A stretch of 64,000 nt of DNA. Source: Acetobacterium bakii. Its GTDB lineage: Bacteria > Bacillota > Clostridia > Eubacteriales > Eubacteriaceae. Below are positions 26,086-34,224 of this stretch, piece after piece; within the stretch, counting starts at the first letter, position 1, and every line of letters begins with the position of its first letter. Both the position numbers and the translations under genes were made by a program. The DNA lies in contig NZ_LGYO01000011.1 in assembly GCF_001263355.1 (NCBI RefSeq), positions 62,001-126,000 of the forward strand, given 5' to 3'. The notes below the pieces were generated by a model. It made no database searches and was not told where the DNA came from. It saw nothing but the letters and a program-made list of their open reading frames with translations.

Positions 26086-27066
26086 ATGAGTAAGAAGAGC
26101 AGTACAATCAAGAAGATACTGATTCCGCTGTTGGTAGTTTTTATTTTGGCGGCATCGGGATTTTTTTATGTATATAGCACCTATCTAGGTGATATTGATA
26201 CGGTGAAAATTACAGAGAATGACGAAGCATTGAATATCAAATCTGAAGTCGCAGATAAAAGCAGTGACATTATCAATATCGCCTTATTTGGGATTGATAC
26301 CAGAGCCGAGGACTATGACGGTTCCCGGGCGGATTCAATTATGATCGCGTCCCTGGATACTGTTCATAAAAAAATCAAACTTACTTCCATCATGCGGGAT
26401 ACCTTTGTAAATATTCCCGGTGAAAAATATGATAAAATCAATCATTCCTATGCATACGGCGGGCCTGAATTGACGATTAAAACAATCAATGAAAACTTTG
26501 ATATGAATATTAAAGATTATGTCACCGTGAACTTCAGTGCGTTGGAAAAAATAGTGGATGCTGTTGGTGGTGTTGAGATTGATGTGAAAGATTATGAAAT
26601 TGAGCACATCCCAGGCAGCAGCCTGGGCTTGCAAACGCTCAATGGCGAACAGGCCTTGGCATATAGTAGAATACGTTATTCCGGCGATGGGGATTACGAA
26701 CGAACATTACGGCAAAGAACCGTTTTACAGAATGTCTTAACCAAGGTATTGAATAATAAATCATTACCTCAGGCTCTATCGCTGATTGATATACTCTCAC
26801 CCTACATACAAACGAGTTTTGATCAAGGTGAACTGGTGGGGCTGGCTACCAAGGTATTTGCTGCGGGGATCACAACCATGGAAGATGCGCGTTTGCCGAT
26901 TGATGGTCAGGCAGTCGGTGGTTTGTGGGATAGTGTTTATTATTTAAAACCAGATACGTTGAGTGAAAATGTGATTTATTTGCATCAGTTTATTTATGAG
27001 GAAACAGGGTATGTACCAACTGAAGGGGTTGAAGCCATAAGCAATGAAATAATAAATACTTTTTAG
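26086..27066 (+). CDS. LytR-CpsA-Psr (LCP) family protein
   Basis: A 326-residue type II membrane protein (one helix at about residues 9-30) with an extracellular LCP domain. Motifs: FGIDTRAEDYDGSRADSIMI, IMRDTFVNIPG, INHSYAYGG and AYSRIRYSGDGDYERTLRQR, including the basic residues that bind the polyprenyl pyrophosphate. LCP enzymes attach teichoic acid or capsule to peptidoglycan. Start 26086 has AAAGGA at proper distance (eight bases); the ATG at 26080 is too close. An 8-codon ORF (26068-26094) with AGAGGTAGG overlaps the start and may couple translation. The extended -10 TGTTATAAT lies near 26010. Confidence 0.92.
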   Translation: MSKKSSTIKKILIPLLVVFILAASGFFYVYSTYLGDIDTVKITENDEALNIKSEVADKSSDIINIALFGIDTRAEDYDGSRADSIMIASLDTVHKKIKLTSIMRDTFVNIPGEKYDKINHSYAYGGPELTIKTINENFDMNIKDYVTVNFSALEKIVDAVGGVEIDVKDYEIEHIPGSSLGLQTLNGEQALAYSRIRYSGDGDYERTLRQRTVLQNVLTKVLNNKSLPQALSLIDILSPYIQTSFDQGELVGLATKVFAAGITTMEDARLPIDGQAVGGLWDSVYYLKPDTLSENVIYLHQFIYEETGYVPTEGVEAISNEIINTF

Positions 27067-27088
27067 ACAAGAAAATATAAAATTATTC

Positions 27089-27117
27089 TTGATTTTTAAG
27101 TTTTTTTATAGTACAAT
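27089..27117 (+). promoter_or_regulatory. sigma-A promoter of the polyamine operon leader
   Basis: TTGATT (27089-27094), 17-base spacer, TACAAT (27112-27117). It lies about 455 bases ahead of speD, so a long untranslated leader follows. Confidence 0.65.
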
Positions 27118-27121
27118 TCGT

Positions 27122-27470
27122 GTCGTGAATAAAGGCTTGATTTAAGCTGTTTTGGTGTCAATAATCAAAGAATTTAGGAACACTGAAAAATTGCAAATGA
27201 CCATTTCTTTGTCCGCATGTTTGGGATTATAAAGAAATTAAATACGGTAAGGACGGCCGGGTCAAAGGCCCTTTGGCAACTTTCGTTGCCTTATTGATTG
27301 AGTGATTGCTCAAATTTTATAAGTTGGTTACTTAAAACCGTGTGCACTAAGCACATCACACTTGTGAAAAATCAATAAGAGTAGTAAAAGTGAATTCTTG
27401 CTATATAGACTCTAATCTTCGAATTTTGAATAAAAATTAAAGGCCCGATTCGGGGCATTTAATTGTAAAT
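27122..27470 (+). ncRNA. candidate structured leader or independent ncRNA upstream of speD
   Basis: About 350 bases without a credible ORF, yet rich in local structure: stem ATTTCTTT/AAAGAAAT (about 27202 and 27232), GC-rich block GGACGGCCGGGTCAAAGGCC, hairpin GGCAAC/GTTGCC near 27275-27290, and a hairpin AATTAAA..TTTAATT around GGCCCGATTCGGGGC near 27436-27465. The GC-rich parts stand out from AT-rich surroundings. It could be a riboswitch for the polyamine operon or a separate RNA; I could not match it to a known family from memory. Confidence 0.5.
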
Positions 27471-27486
27471 AAAACAAGATTTTTAG

Positions 27487-27540
27487 AAGTGAAACTCAAG
27501 TGTTAGGAAGCAGATACTGCTTTTTCACTTGGGTTTTTTG
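27487..27540 (+). terminator. intrinsic terminator just upstream of speD
   Basis: Stem AACTCAAGTG/CACTTGGGTT with an inner AGCAG/TGCT hairpin and a T-run (GTTTTTTG), ending 32 bases before the speD start. It either ends the leader RNA or works as an attenuator for the operon. Confidence 0.75.
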
Positions 27541-27571
27541 TTTGGTAAAAAAATATGAATTGGGGTGGATT

Positions 27572-28366
27572 ATGGAAAATAAATTAAAGTTGAACGGTTT
27601 TAACAACTTGACCAAATCTCTTAGCTTTAATATATATGATGTGTGTTATGCTAAAACCGAACGGGAACAACGGGATTATATCGCCTATATTGATGAGCAG
27701 TACAATTCTGAACGGCTTACCAAAATTTTATTTCATGTGACAGAAATGATTGGAGCCCAGGTATTGAATGTGTCAAAACAGGACTACGATCCCCAGGGTG
27801 CCAGCGTAACTTTTTTAATTGCCGAAGAAACATTCTTGCGTGACTGCGGGGAAGTCGGCCAGTCCCATGCGAATCTTCACGGCGAAACCGTGGTGGCGCA
27901 TCTGGACAAAAGCCATGTAACCGTCCATACCTATCCGGAATATCATCCGGATACCTGTCTGGCAACCTTTCGGGTGGATATTGATGTGGCGACCTGTGGG
28001 GAAATTACTCCCTTGAGCACCCTTGATTATCTCATTGGCAGCTTCGATTCCGACATCATTACTATGGACTATCGCGTTCGGGGATTCACCCGGGATATTA
28101 GCGGAAAAAAGCTGTTTATGGATCATAAAATTACATCCATCCAGGATTATATTAAAGATGAAACACTGAAAGCCTATGATGCCATTGACATCAATGTTTA
28201 TCAGTCCAATATATTTCACACAAAAATGCTGTTAAAAGAAATGTGTCTGCAGAACTATCTGTTCAATACCGACGTCTATGAATTGCCGCCAAAGACACGG
28301 CTGCAAATTTCCGATAGCCTGCGCCGGGAGATGATTGAAATTTTCAGCGGTAGCAATGTGTATTAA
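27572..28366 (+). CDS. speD: S-adenosylmethionine decarboxylase proenzyme
   Basis: Makes decarboxylated AdoMet, the aminopropyl donor for spermidine. The 264-residue length equals that of the Escherichia coli-type enzyme. The self-cleavage site that generates the pyruvoyl group is Lys113-Ser114 in [12 protein letters not shown]. Start 27572 follows GGGGTGG; an in-frame ATG-like start at 27500 lies inside the terminator and is rejected. First gene of the polyamine operon. Confidence 0.93.
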   Translation: MENKLKLNGFNNLTKSLSFNIYDVCYAKTEREQRDYIAYIDEQYNSERLTKILFHVTEMIGAQVLNVSKQDYDPQGASVTFLIAEETFLRDCGEVGQSHANLHGETVVAHLDKSHVTVHTYPEYHPDTCLATFRVDIDVATCGEITPLSTLDYLIGSFDSDIITMDYRVRGFTRDISGKKLFMDHKITSIQDYIKDETLKAYDAIDINVYQSNIFHTKMLLKEMCLQNYLFNTDVYELPPKTRLQISDSLRREMIEIFSGSNVY

Positions 28367-28382
28367 AACAAGGGGGATAAAA

Positions 28383-29840
28383 ATGATGAAATTAAATCAG
28401 AGTAGAATTCCCATTTTAGAAGCGCTCAACGAATTTAAAAAAATGCGGGTGGTACCCTTTGACGTGCCCGGACACAAACGGGGGAAGGGTAACAAGGAGT
28501 TGACCGATTTTTTGGGCGAACGTTGTATGTCCGTGGATGTAAACTCCATGAAACCCCTGGATAACCTCTGCCATCCCATTTCGGTCATCAAAGAAGCCGA
28601 GGAACTGGCGGCGGATGCCTTTGGGGCCAGGTATGCATTCTTTATGGTTAATGGCACCACCTCAGCGGTTCAGAGCATGGTTTTAGCGGCCTGTAAAGAG
28701 GGGGATAAAATCATTCTGCCCAGGAATGTCCATCGCAGCGTTATCAATGCCCTAATTCTTTGCGGGGCGATCCCGGTTTATGTGAATCCGGAAATAAACC
28801 ATCAGCTGGGTATTTCCCTGGGCATGACCCTTTCCGGGGTGGCACAAGCAATTCGGTCCAATCCGGATGCTAAGGCAGTGTTGATTAACAACCCTACCTA
28901 TTATGGAATTTGTTCGAATATAAAAGCCATTACCGAACTGGCCCATCAGCACGGCATGCTGGTACTGGCGGATGAGGCCCACGGCACCCACCTGTACTTT
29001 GGTGAGGATCTGCCCCTCAGTGGCATGGCCGCCGGGGTCAACATGGCCTCGGTGAGCATGCATAAATCCGGCGGCTCCCTGACCCAAAGCTCATTTCTGC
29101 TGGTGGGCGAGGGCGTCAATCCCGGTCACGTCCGCCAGATCATCAACCTGACCCAGACCACCAGCGGTTCCTACCTGCTGTTATCCAGTCTGGATATTTC
29201 CCGGAAAAATCTGGCGGTTAACGGCAAAGCAATTTTTACAAAAGTTAATCAAATGGCCCAGTATGCCCGGGATGAAATTAACCAGATTGGGGACTATTAC
29301 GCCTATTCCCGGGAACTCATCAATGGCGACACCATCTATGATTTTGACGTCACCAAGCTATCGGTGAATACCCTGGATCTGGGTCTGGCCGGAATTGAAG
29401 TCTATAATATTCTCCGGGATGAATATGACATCCAGGTAGAATTTGGGGATATTGGCAATATCCTGGCCTATATCTCCGTCGGGGATTGTCAGCGGAATCT
29501 GGAGCGGTTGGTTAGCGCCTTGGCGGAAATTCGGCGGCGTTATAAAAAACAGGATAAATCCGGGATGCTCCAATTTGAATATATCAATCCCGAAGTGGTG
29601 GTAGCGCCCCGGGAGGCCTTTTATGCCGACAAAGAAGCCCTGGAACTAAAGCGTGCCACTGGTCGAATCTGCAGCGAATTTGTGATGTGCTACCCGCCCG
29701 GCATTCCTATTCTGGCTCCGGGGGAGCGTATTACCGAGGAAATTCTGGAGTCGATTGCGTATGTCAAGGAAAAAGGGTGCTCGGTAACGGGTCCCGAGGA
29801 TATGGACATAGAATATTTGAATGTGCTAAAGGGGGTTTAG
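28383..29840 (+). CDS. speA: arginine decarboxylase (Orn/Lys/Arg decarboxylase, SpeA type)
   Basis: A 485-residue PLP enzyme of the aspartate-aminotransferase fold, small SpeA class. Hallmarks: PFDVPGHKRG at the N-terminus, LADEAHGTH before the cofactor, and the PLP lysine in SMHKSGGSLTQ. It removes CO2 from arginine (to agmatine), lysine or ornithine. Arginine is favoured because an agmatinase-like gene lies two genes downstream. AGGGGGA precedes the start. Confidence 0.88.
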   Translation: MMKLNQSRIPILEALNEFKKMRVVPFDVPGHKRGKGNKELTDFLGERCMSVDVNSMKPLDNLCHPISVIKEAEELAADAFGARYAFFMVNGTTSAVQSMVLAACKEGDKIILPRNVHRSVINALILCGAIPVYVNPEINHQLGISLGMTLSGVAQAIRSNPDAKAVLINNPTYYGICSNIKAITELAHQHGMLVLADEAHGTHLYFGEDLPLSGMAAGVNMASVSMHKSGGSLTQSSFLLVGEGVNPGHVRQIINLTQTTSGSYLLLSSLDISRKNLAVNGKAIFTKVNQMAQYARDEINQIGDYYAYSRELINGDTIYDFDVTKLSVNTLDLGLAGIEVYNILRDEYDIQVEFGDIGNILAYISVGDCQRNLERLVSALAEIRRRYKKQDKSGMLQFEYINPEVVVAPREAFYADKEALELKRATGRICSEFVMCYPPGIPILAPGERITEEILESIAYVKEKGCSVTGPEDMDIEYLNVLKGV

Positions 29841-29844
29841 ATAA

Positions 29845-30696
29845 ATGGAATTGTGGTATACCGAAAAACACACCGACAGCGTAAAATTTTCAATTCAGGT
29901 CGACCGCCAGCTTTATTCCGGGCAAAGCGAATTTCAGCGCATCGATGTCTTCGACTCTAAAGAGTTTGGCCGATTTTTAACCCTGGACGGCTATATGATG
30001 CTCACTGAAAAAGATGAGTTTATTTATCATGAAATGATGGTCCATGTACCCATGGCCGTCCATCCCGCGGTTAAACGGGTGCTGATTATCGGCGGCGGCG
30101 ATGGCGGGGCCATCCGCGAGTTGGTCCGCTATCCGACGGTGGAACACATCGATCTGGTGGAGATTGATGAGCTGGTGGTGGAGGTTTGTAAAAAGCACCT
30201 GCCCCAGACCGCCTGCTGTTTTAATGACCCCCGGGTCCACCTGCATTTTGAGGACGGCTTGCGCTACATTCGGCACTGTGAAGATGAGTATGATTTGATT
30301 ATTGTGGACTCCACCGATCCCTTTGGGCCCGGGGAAGGCCTGTTTACCAAGGAGTTTTACGGCAATTGCTACAAAGCTCTTAAAGCGGACGGCATTATGG
30401 TCAATCAGCACGAAAGCGCCTTTTATGCCGATGATGCCATTGCCATGCAACGAGCCCATAAGCGGATTGTCCAGTCATTTCTGATTAGTAAAGTTTATCA
30501 GGCCCATATTCCCACCTATCCCTCCGGGCACTGGCTGTTTGGGTTTGCTTCCAAAAAATATCATCCCACCGCGGATTTAAATGGCGTTAAATGGAATGCC
30601 CTGGGTTTAAAAACCCGTTATTACAATACCCGACTGCATGCCGGGTGCTTTGCGCTGCCAAATTATGTGGAGGAGATGTTAAGAGATGCTGAGTAA
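29845..30696 (+). CDS. speE: spermidine synthase (aminopropyltransferase)
   Basis: A 283-residue enzyme that transfers the aminopropyl group from decarboxylated AdoMet to putrescine. Visible: YSGQSEFQRIDVFDS, GGGDGGAIRELVRY (nucleotide site), and DSTDPFGPGEGLF. It lies four bases after speA and overlaps speB. With SpeA and SpeB around it, agmatine could also be the acceptor, as in the aminopropylagmatine route of thermophiles; sequence alone does not decide. Confidence 0.92.
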   Translation: MELWYTEKHTDSVKFSIQVDRQLYSGQSEFQRIDVFDSKEFGRFLTLDGYMMLTEKDEFIYHEMMVHVPMAVHPAVKRVLIIGGGDGGAIRELVRYPTVEHIDLVEIDELVVEVCKKHLPQTACCFNDPRVHLHFEDGLRYIRHCEDEYDLIIVDSTDPFGPGEGLFTKEFYGNCYKALKADGIMVNQHESAFYADDAIAMQRAHKRIVQSFLISKVYQAHIPTYPSGHWLFGFASKKYHPTADLNGVKWNALGLKTRYYNTRLHAGCFALPNYVEEMLRDAE

Positions 30697-31534
30697 AAAT
30701 ATTGAGACCTTTATCGGCTGCGACAGCGACTACCGGGATGCCAGGGCGGTGATTTTTGGAGCCCCCTTCGATTCCACCACCTCCTACCGCCCGGGCACCC
30801 GTTTTGCCAGCCGAACCATGCGCATGGAATCCTTTGGCCTCGAAACCTACAGCCTCTATCAGGATAAGGATATGGAAGAGATTGCCGTGTTTGACGGCGG
30901 TGATCTGGAGCTGTGCTTTGGCGACACCCCCAAGGCCCTGGCCCAAATTGAAGCGTTCACCCGGGAAATCCTGGCCGACCACAAGCTGCCGGTGATGATC
31001 GGCGGTGAGCATCTGGTGACCCTCGGCGCCGTACGGGCCGTGGTATCCCAATATCCGGATCTGCATGTGATTCATTTTGACGCCCATGCCGACCTGCGGG
31101 ACGACTATCTGGGGGTAACCCTGTCCCACGCTTCGGTTATGCACCGGGTCTGGGATCTGGTGGGGGACCACAAAATTTTTCAGTTCGGGATTCGCTCCGG
31201 CGACCGCAGCGAATTTCTTTGGGGGAAAGACCATGTCACCACCCAGAAATTTAACTTTAACGGTTTGGCAGAAGTTGTCAAACCGCTTCAAGACAAACCC
31301 GTTTATTTCACCCTGGATCTGGACGTCCTGGACCCTTCGATTTTCCCGGGCACCGGAACCCCCGAAGCCGGCGGGGTCGGTTTCCTGGAACTTCTGGACG
31401 CCATTCAAATCGTCAGCAAACTCAATATCGTCGGTTGTGACCTCAACGAACTGTCCCCGATCTACGATCAAAGCGGTGCTTCCACAGCGGTGGCCTGCAA
31501 GGTGTTGCGCGAGTTATTGCTAGCAATTTTATAA
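30686..31534 (+). CDS. speB: agmatinase family ureohydrolase
   Basis: A 282-residue binuclear manganese ureohydrolase that releases urea from agmatine to give putrescine. Metal ligands are visible in GGEHLVT, HFDAHADL and TLDLDVLDPS. It overlaps the speE end by 11 bases. If SpeE uses agmatine, this enzyme would act on aminopropylagmatine instead. Confidence 0.92.
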   Translation: MLSKNIETFIGCDSDYRDARAVIFGAPFDSTTSYRPGTRFASRTMRMESFGLETYSLYQDKDMEEIAVFDGGDLELCFGDTPKALAQIEAFTREILADHKLPVMIGGEHLVTLGAVRAVVSQYPDLHVIHFDAHADLRDDYLGVTLSHASVMHRVWDLVGDHKIFQFGIRSGDRSEFLWGKDHVTTQKFNFNGLAEVVKPLQDKPVYFTLDLDVLDPSIFPGTGTPEAGGVGFLELLDAIQIVSKLNIVGCDLNELSPIYDQSGASTAVACKVLRELLLAIL

Positions 31535-31560
31535 AGAATAAATAAAAGGAGGATGAAATT

Positions 31561-32760
31561 ATGGGAAAAGCATTGATTATCGGTTGTGGGGGCGTGGCTA
31601 GCGTCGCCATTCATAAATGCTGTCAGAACAGCGAAGTATTCAGTGAAATATGTATTGCCAGTCGGACCAAGAGCAAGTGTGACGCACTTAAGGCTAAATT
31701 GGATGGCGGAGCAACTAAAATCACCACCGCTCAGGTGGATGCCGATCATGTGGACGAATTGGTTGCCCTCATCGAGGCATTCAAGCCCGATGTGGTACTT
31801 AATCTGGCCCTGCCCTATCAGGACCTGACCATTATGGATGCCTGTCTGGCGACCAAAACCAATTACGTCGATACCGCCAACTATGAGCCCATGGATACCG
31901 CTAAATTTGAATACAAATGGCAGTGGGATTACCGGGAACGGTTTGAAAAGGCGGGTATCACCGCCCTGCTGGGTAGTGGTTTTGATCCCGGCGTAACCGG
32001 GGTATTCGCAGCCTATGCCCAAAAGCATGAGTTTGACGAGATCAATTACATTGATATTCTCGATGCCAATGCCGGGGATCACGGCTATCCCTTTGCCACC
32101 AACTTTAACCCGGAAATCAATATTCGTGAAGTCAGTGCCAATGGCAGCTACTGGGAAAATGGCCAGTGGATTGAAACCAAGCCTATGGAAATTAAGCGAG
32201 TTTACAACTTTCCGGAAATTGGTCAGAAGGATATGTACCTGCTCCACCATGAGGAGCTGGAATCCCTGGGTCTGAATATTAAAGGCATTCGCCGGATTCG
32301 TTTTTTTATGACCTTCGGCGAGAGCTACCTGACTCACCTTAAATGTCTGGAGAATGTCGGCATGACCTCGATCAAGCCCATTGAATTTCAGGGTATGCAG
32401 ATTGTGCCCCTGCAATTTTTAGCAGCGGTACTGCCGGACCCATCCACATTAGGACCGCGAACCAAGGGAAAAACCAACATCGGCTGTATTTTCCAGGGTA
32501 AAAAAGACGGGAAAGATAAAACTTATTATCTTTATAATGTCTGCGACCACGAGGAAAGTTACAAAGAAGTGGGATCCCAGGCAATTTCCTATACCACCGG
32601 GGTGCCGGCGATGATCGGAACGATGATGGTCATGACCGGCAAGTGGAATAAACCCGGAGTTTATAATATTGAGGAATTTGATCCCGATCCCTTTATGGAA
32701 GCCTTAAACAAATGGGGATTGCCCTGGCAGGAAAGCTTTGAACCGGAGCTGGTTGACTAG
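31561..32760 (+). CDS. carboxynorspermidine/carboxyspermidine dehydrogenase
   Basis: A 399-residue member of the saccharopine dehydrogenase family (N-terminal NADP site GCGGVASVAIHK; DTANYEPMDTAKFEYKWQW and GSGFDPGVTGVFAAYA). It condenses L-aspartate semialdehyde with a diamine (putrescine or diaminopropane) and reduces the imine. The next gene decarboxylates the product. The tight spacing (4 bases to nspC) supports one pathway. RBS AAAGGAGGA. Confidence 0.92.
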   Translation: MGKALIIGCGGVASVAIHKCCQNSEVFSEICIASRTKSKCDALKAKLDGGATKITTAQVDADHVDELVALIEAFKPDVVLNLALPYQDLTIMDACLATKTNYVDTANYEPMDTAKFEYKWQWDYRERFEKAGITALLGSGFDPGVTGVFAAYAQKHEFDEINYIDILDANAGDHGYPFATNFNPEINIREVSANGSYWENGQWIETKPMEIKRVYNFPEIGQKDMYLLHHEELESLGLNIKGIRRIRFFMTFGESYLTHLKCLENVGMTSIKPIEFQGMQIVPLQFLAAVLPDPSTLGPRTKGKTNIGCIFQGKKDGKDKTYYLYNVCDHEESYKEVGSQAISYTTGVPAMIGTMMVMTGKWNKPGVYNIEEFDPDPFMEALNKWGLPWQESFEPELVD

Positions 32761-32763
32761 CGT

Positions 32764-33900
32764 ATGGAATTAAACGATGCGTTTGCCCAATTGCCCACGC
32801 CCTGTTATGTGGTGGATGAAGCCCTGCTTATTAAAAATTTAAAAATTCTGAAACAAATACAGGATCGTACCGGTGCCCATATTTTATTGGCCCAGAAGGC
32901 TTTTTCGATGTTTGCAATGTACCCCCTGATGGGAGAGTACCTTGCGGGCACCACCGCCAGCGGTTTGTTCGAAGCAAAGCTGGGATATGAGGAAATGGGC
33001 AAGGAGAACCATGTTTTTTCAACCGCCTATTTAGAAAGTGAATTTACTGAGATTGTAAGTATTTGTGACCACATCGTCTTTAATTCCTTTAACCAGTGGC
33101 AGAAATATAAGGATCAGGCCCTGGCTGGGAACCGCGACTGTGGCATCCGGATTAATCCCGGCTGTTCCACCCAGGATCATGCTATTTATGATCCCTGTGC
33201 AACCGGCTCCCGGCTGGGGGTCGCCGCCAGGCAATTTCGCCCTGACCTTCTTGAGGGCATTAGCGGACTGCATTTTCACACCCTCTGCGAACAAAATGCG
33301 GATGCCCTGGAGTTAACCCTGGCAGCCGTGGAAGAGCAATTCGGCCCCTTTCTTCAGCAGCTGAAGTGGTTGAATTTTGGTGGTGGACACCATATCACCC
33401 GGCCTGATTATGACATTGAGAAACTGATTTCCAGCATTACCCGGATGCAGAAGAAATACGATCTAAGAATCTATTTGGAGCCCGGCGAGGCGGTGGCCCT
33501 CAATACCGGGTTTTTGGTGGCCACGGTGCTGGACATCGTAGATAACGATATAGAAATCGCGATCCTCGATACCTCAGCGGCCTGTCATATGCCCGACGTG
33601 CTGGAAATGCCCTACCGACCGGAAATTATTGGTGCTGCTCTACCTGAAGAGAAACCATTTACCTACCGTTTGGGTGGTCCCACCTGTCTGGCCGGGGATA
33701 TCATCGGAGATTACTCCTTTGCGCAGCCCTTGAAAATTGGTGACCGGCTGGTATTTTGTGATATGGCCCATTATTCCATGGTGAAGAACAACACCTTTAA
33801 TGGCATGAACTTGCCTTCAATCGCAATTTTCACCCAGGCGAAAAATATCCGTATGGTTCGACAATTCGGATACGAGGATTTTAAAAACAGGCTTTCCTAA
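32764..33900 (+). CDS. nspC: carboxynorspermidine/carboxyspermidine decarboxylase
   Basis: A 378-residue alanine-racemase-fold PLP enzyme. The PLP lysine lies in LLAQKAFS near residue 42, with INPGCSTQDH, LHFHTLCEQ, NFGGGHH and the C-terminal block GGPTCLAGD. It releases CO2 from carboxyspermidine to give spermidine (or carboxynorspermidine to give norspermidine). Last gene of the operon, followed by a strong terminator. Confidence 0.93.
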   Translation: MELNDAFAQLPTPCYVVDEALLIKNLKILKQIQDRTGAHILLAQKAFSMFAMYPLMGEYLAGTTASGLFEAKLGYEEMGKENHVFSTAYLESEFTEIVSICDHIVFNSFNQWQKYKDQALAGNRDCGIRINPGCSTQDHAIYDPCATGSRLGVAARQFRPDLLEGISGLHFHTLCEQNADALELTLAAVEEQFGPFLQQLKWLNFGGGHHITRPDYDIEKLISSITRMQKKYDLRIYLEPGEAVALNTGFLVATVLDIVDNDIEIAILDTSAACHMPDVLEMPYRPEIIGAALPEEKPFTYRLGGPTCLAGDIIGDYSFAQPLKIGDRLVFCDMAHYSMVKNNTFNGMNLPSIAIFTQAKNIRMVRQFGYEDFKNRLS

Positions 33901-33937
33901 GATCGGCAACGAAACAAATTAGACAAAAGGATTGTCA

Positions 33938-33998
33938 AAAAACAAAGTGACCAATCTTGCCAATGATAAAGGCAAAATTGGTCATTTTGTTTTTTTGA
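33938..33998 (+). terminator. intrinsic terminator of the polyamine operon
   Basis: Long stem AAAACAAAGTGACCAATCTTGCC with GGCAAAATTGGTCATTTTGTTTT (33939-33996), ending in a run of T. Confidence 0.9.
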
Positions 33999-34102
33999 AA
34001 GCAAAAATATTTCCGGCAGGGTTTTTCAAAGAGTCGACAATTAATAAAATAATTCAATTAATAGTCAATCATCAATCCGATGTTTTTTTATAGGAAAGAT
34101 TA

Positions 34103-34111
34103 TGGTATAAT
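34103..34111 (+). promoter_or_regulatory. extended -10 promoter for the first GGDEF/HD-GYP gene
   Basis: TGGTATAAT (34103-34111), an extended -10 box, with a T-rich -35 region. It lies about 115 bases before the start codon. Confidence 0.5.
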
Positions 34112-34224
34112 ACATTAAATTAATTTTTCTGAAACATTATAGAAAGATAGAAACGATAATGGAAAAATAAAGGCAATTTTGATAAATTCAATCAACATTA
34201 TAAAAAGAATGAGTGGGAATCTCT

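Noticed and set aside
27122-27470. c-di-GMP, guanidine-I or SAM riboswitch identity for the speD leader
   Set aside because: The required conserved cores (GGACGCAAA with the tetraloop for GEMM-I, or the AdoMet and guanidine aptamer motifs) were not found; only an unnamed structured RNA is claimed.
30587-32415. Two long minus-strand ORFs (294 and 315 residues) opposite speB and the carboxynorspermidine dehydrogenase gene
   Set aside because: They are antisense to strongly recognised genes, have no family motifs or plausible ribosome sites, and arise from the codon bias of the plus-strand genes.
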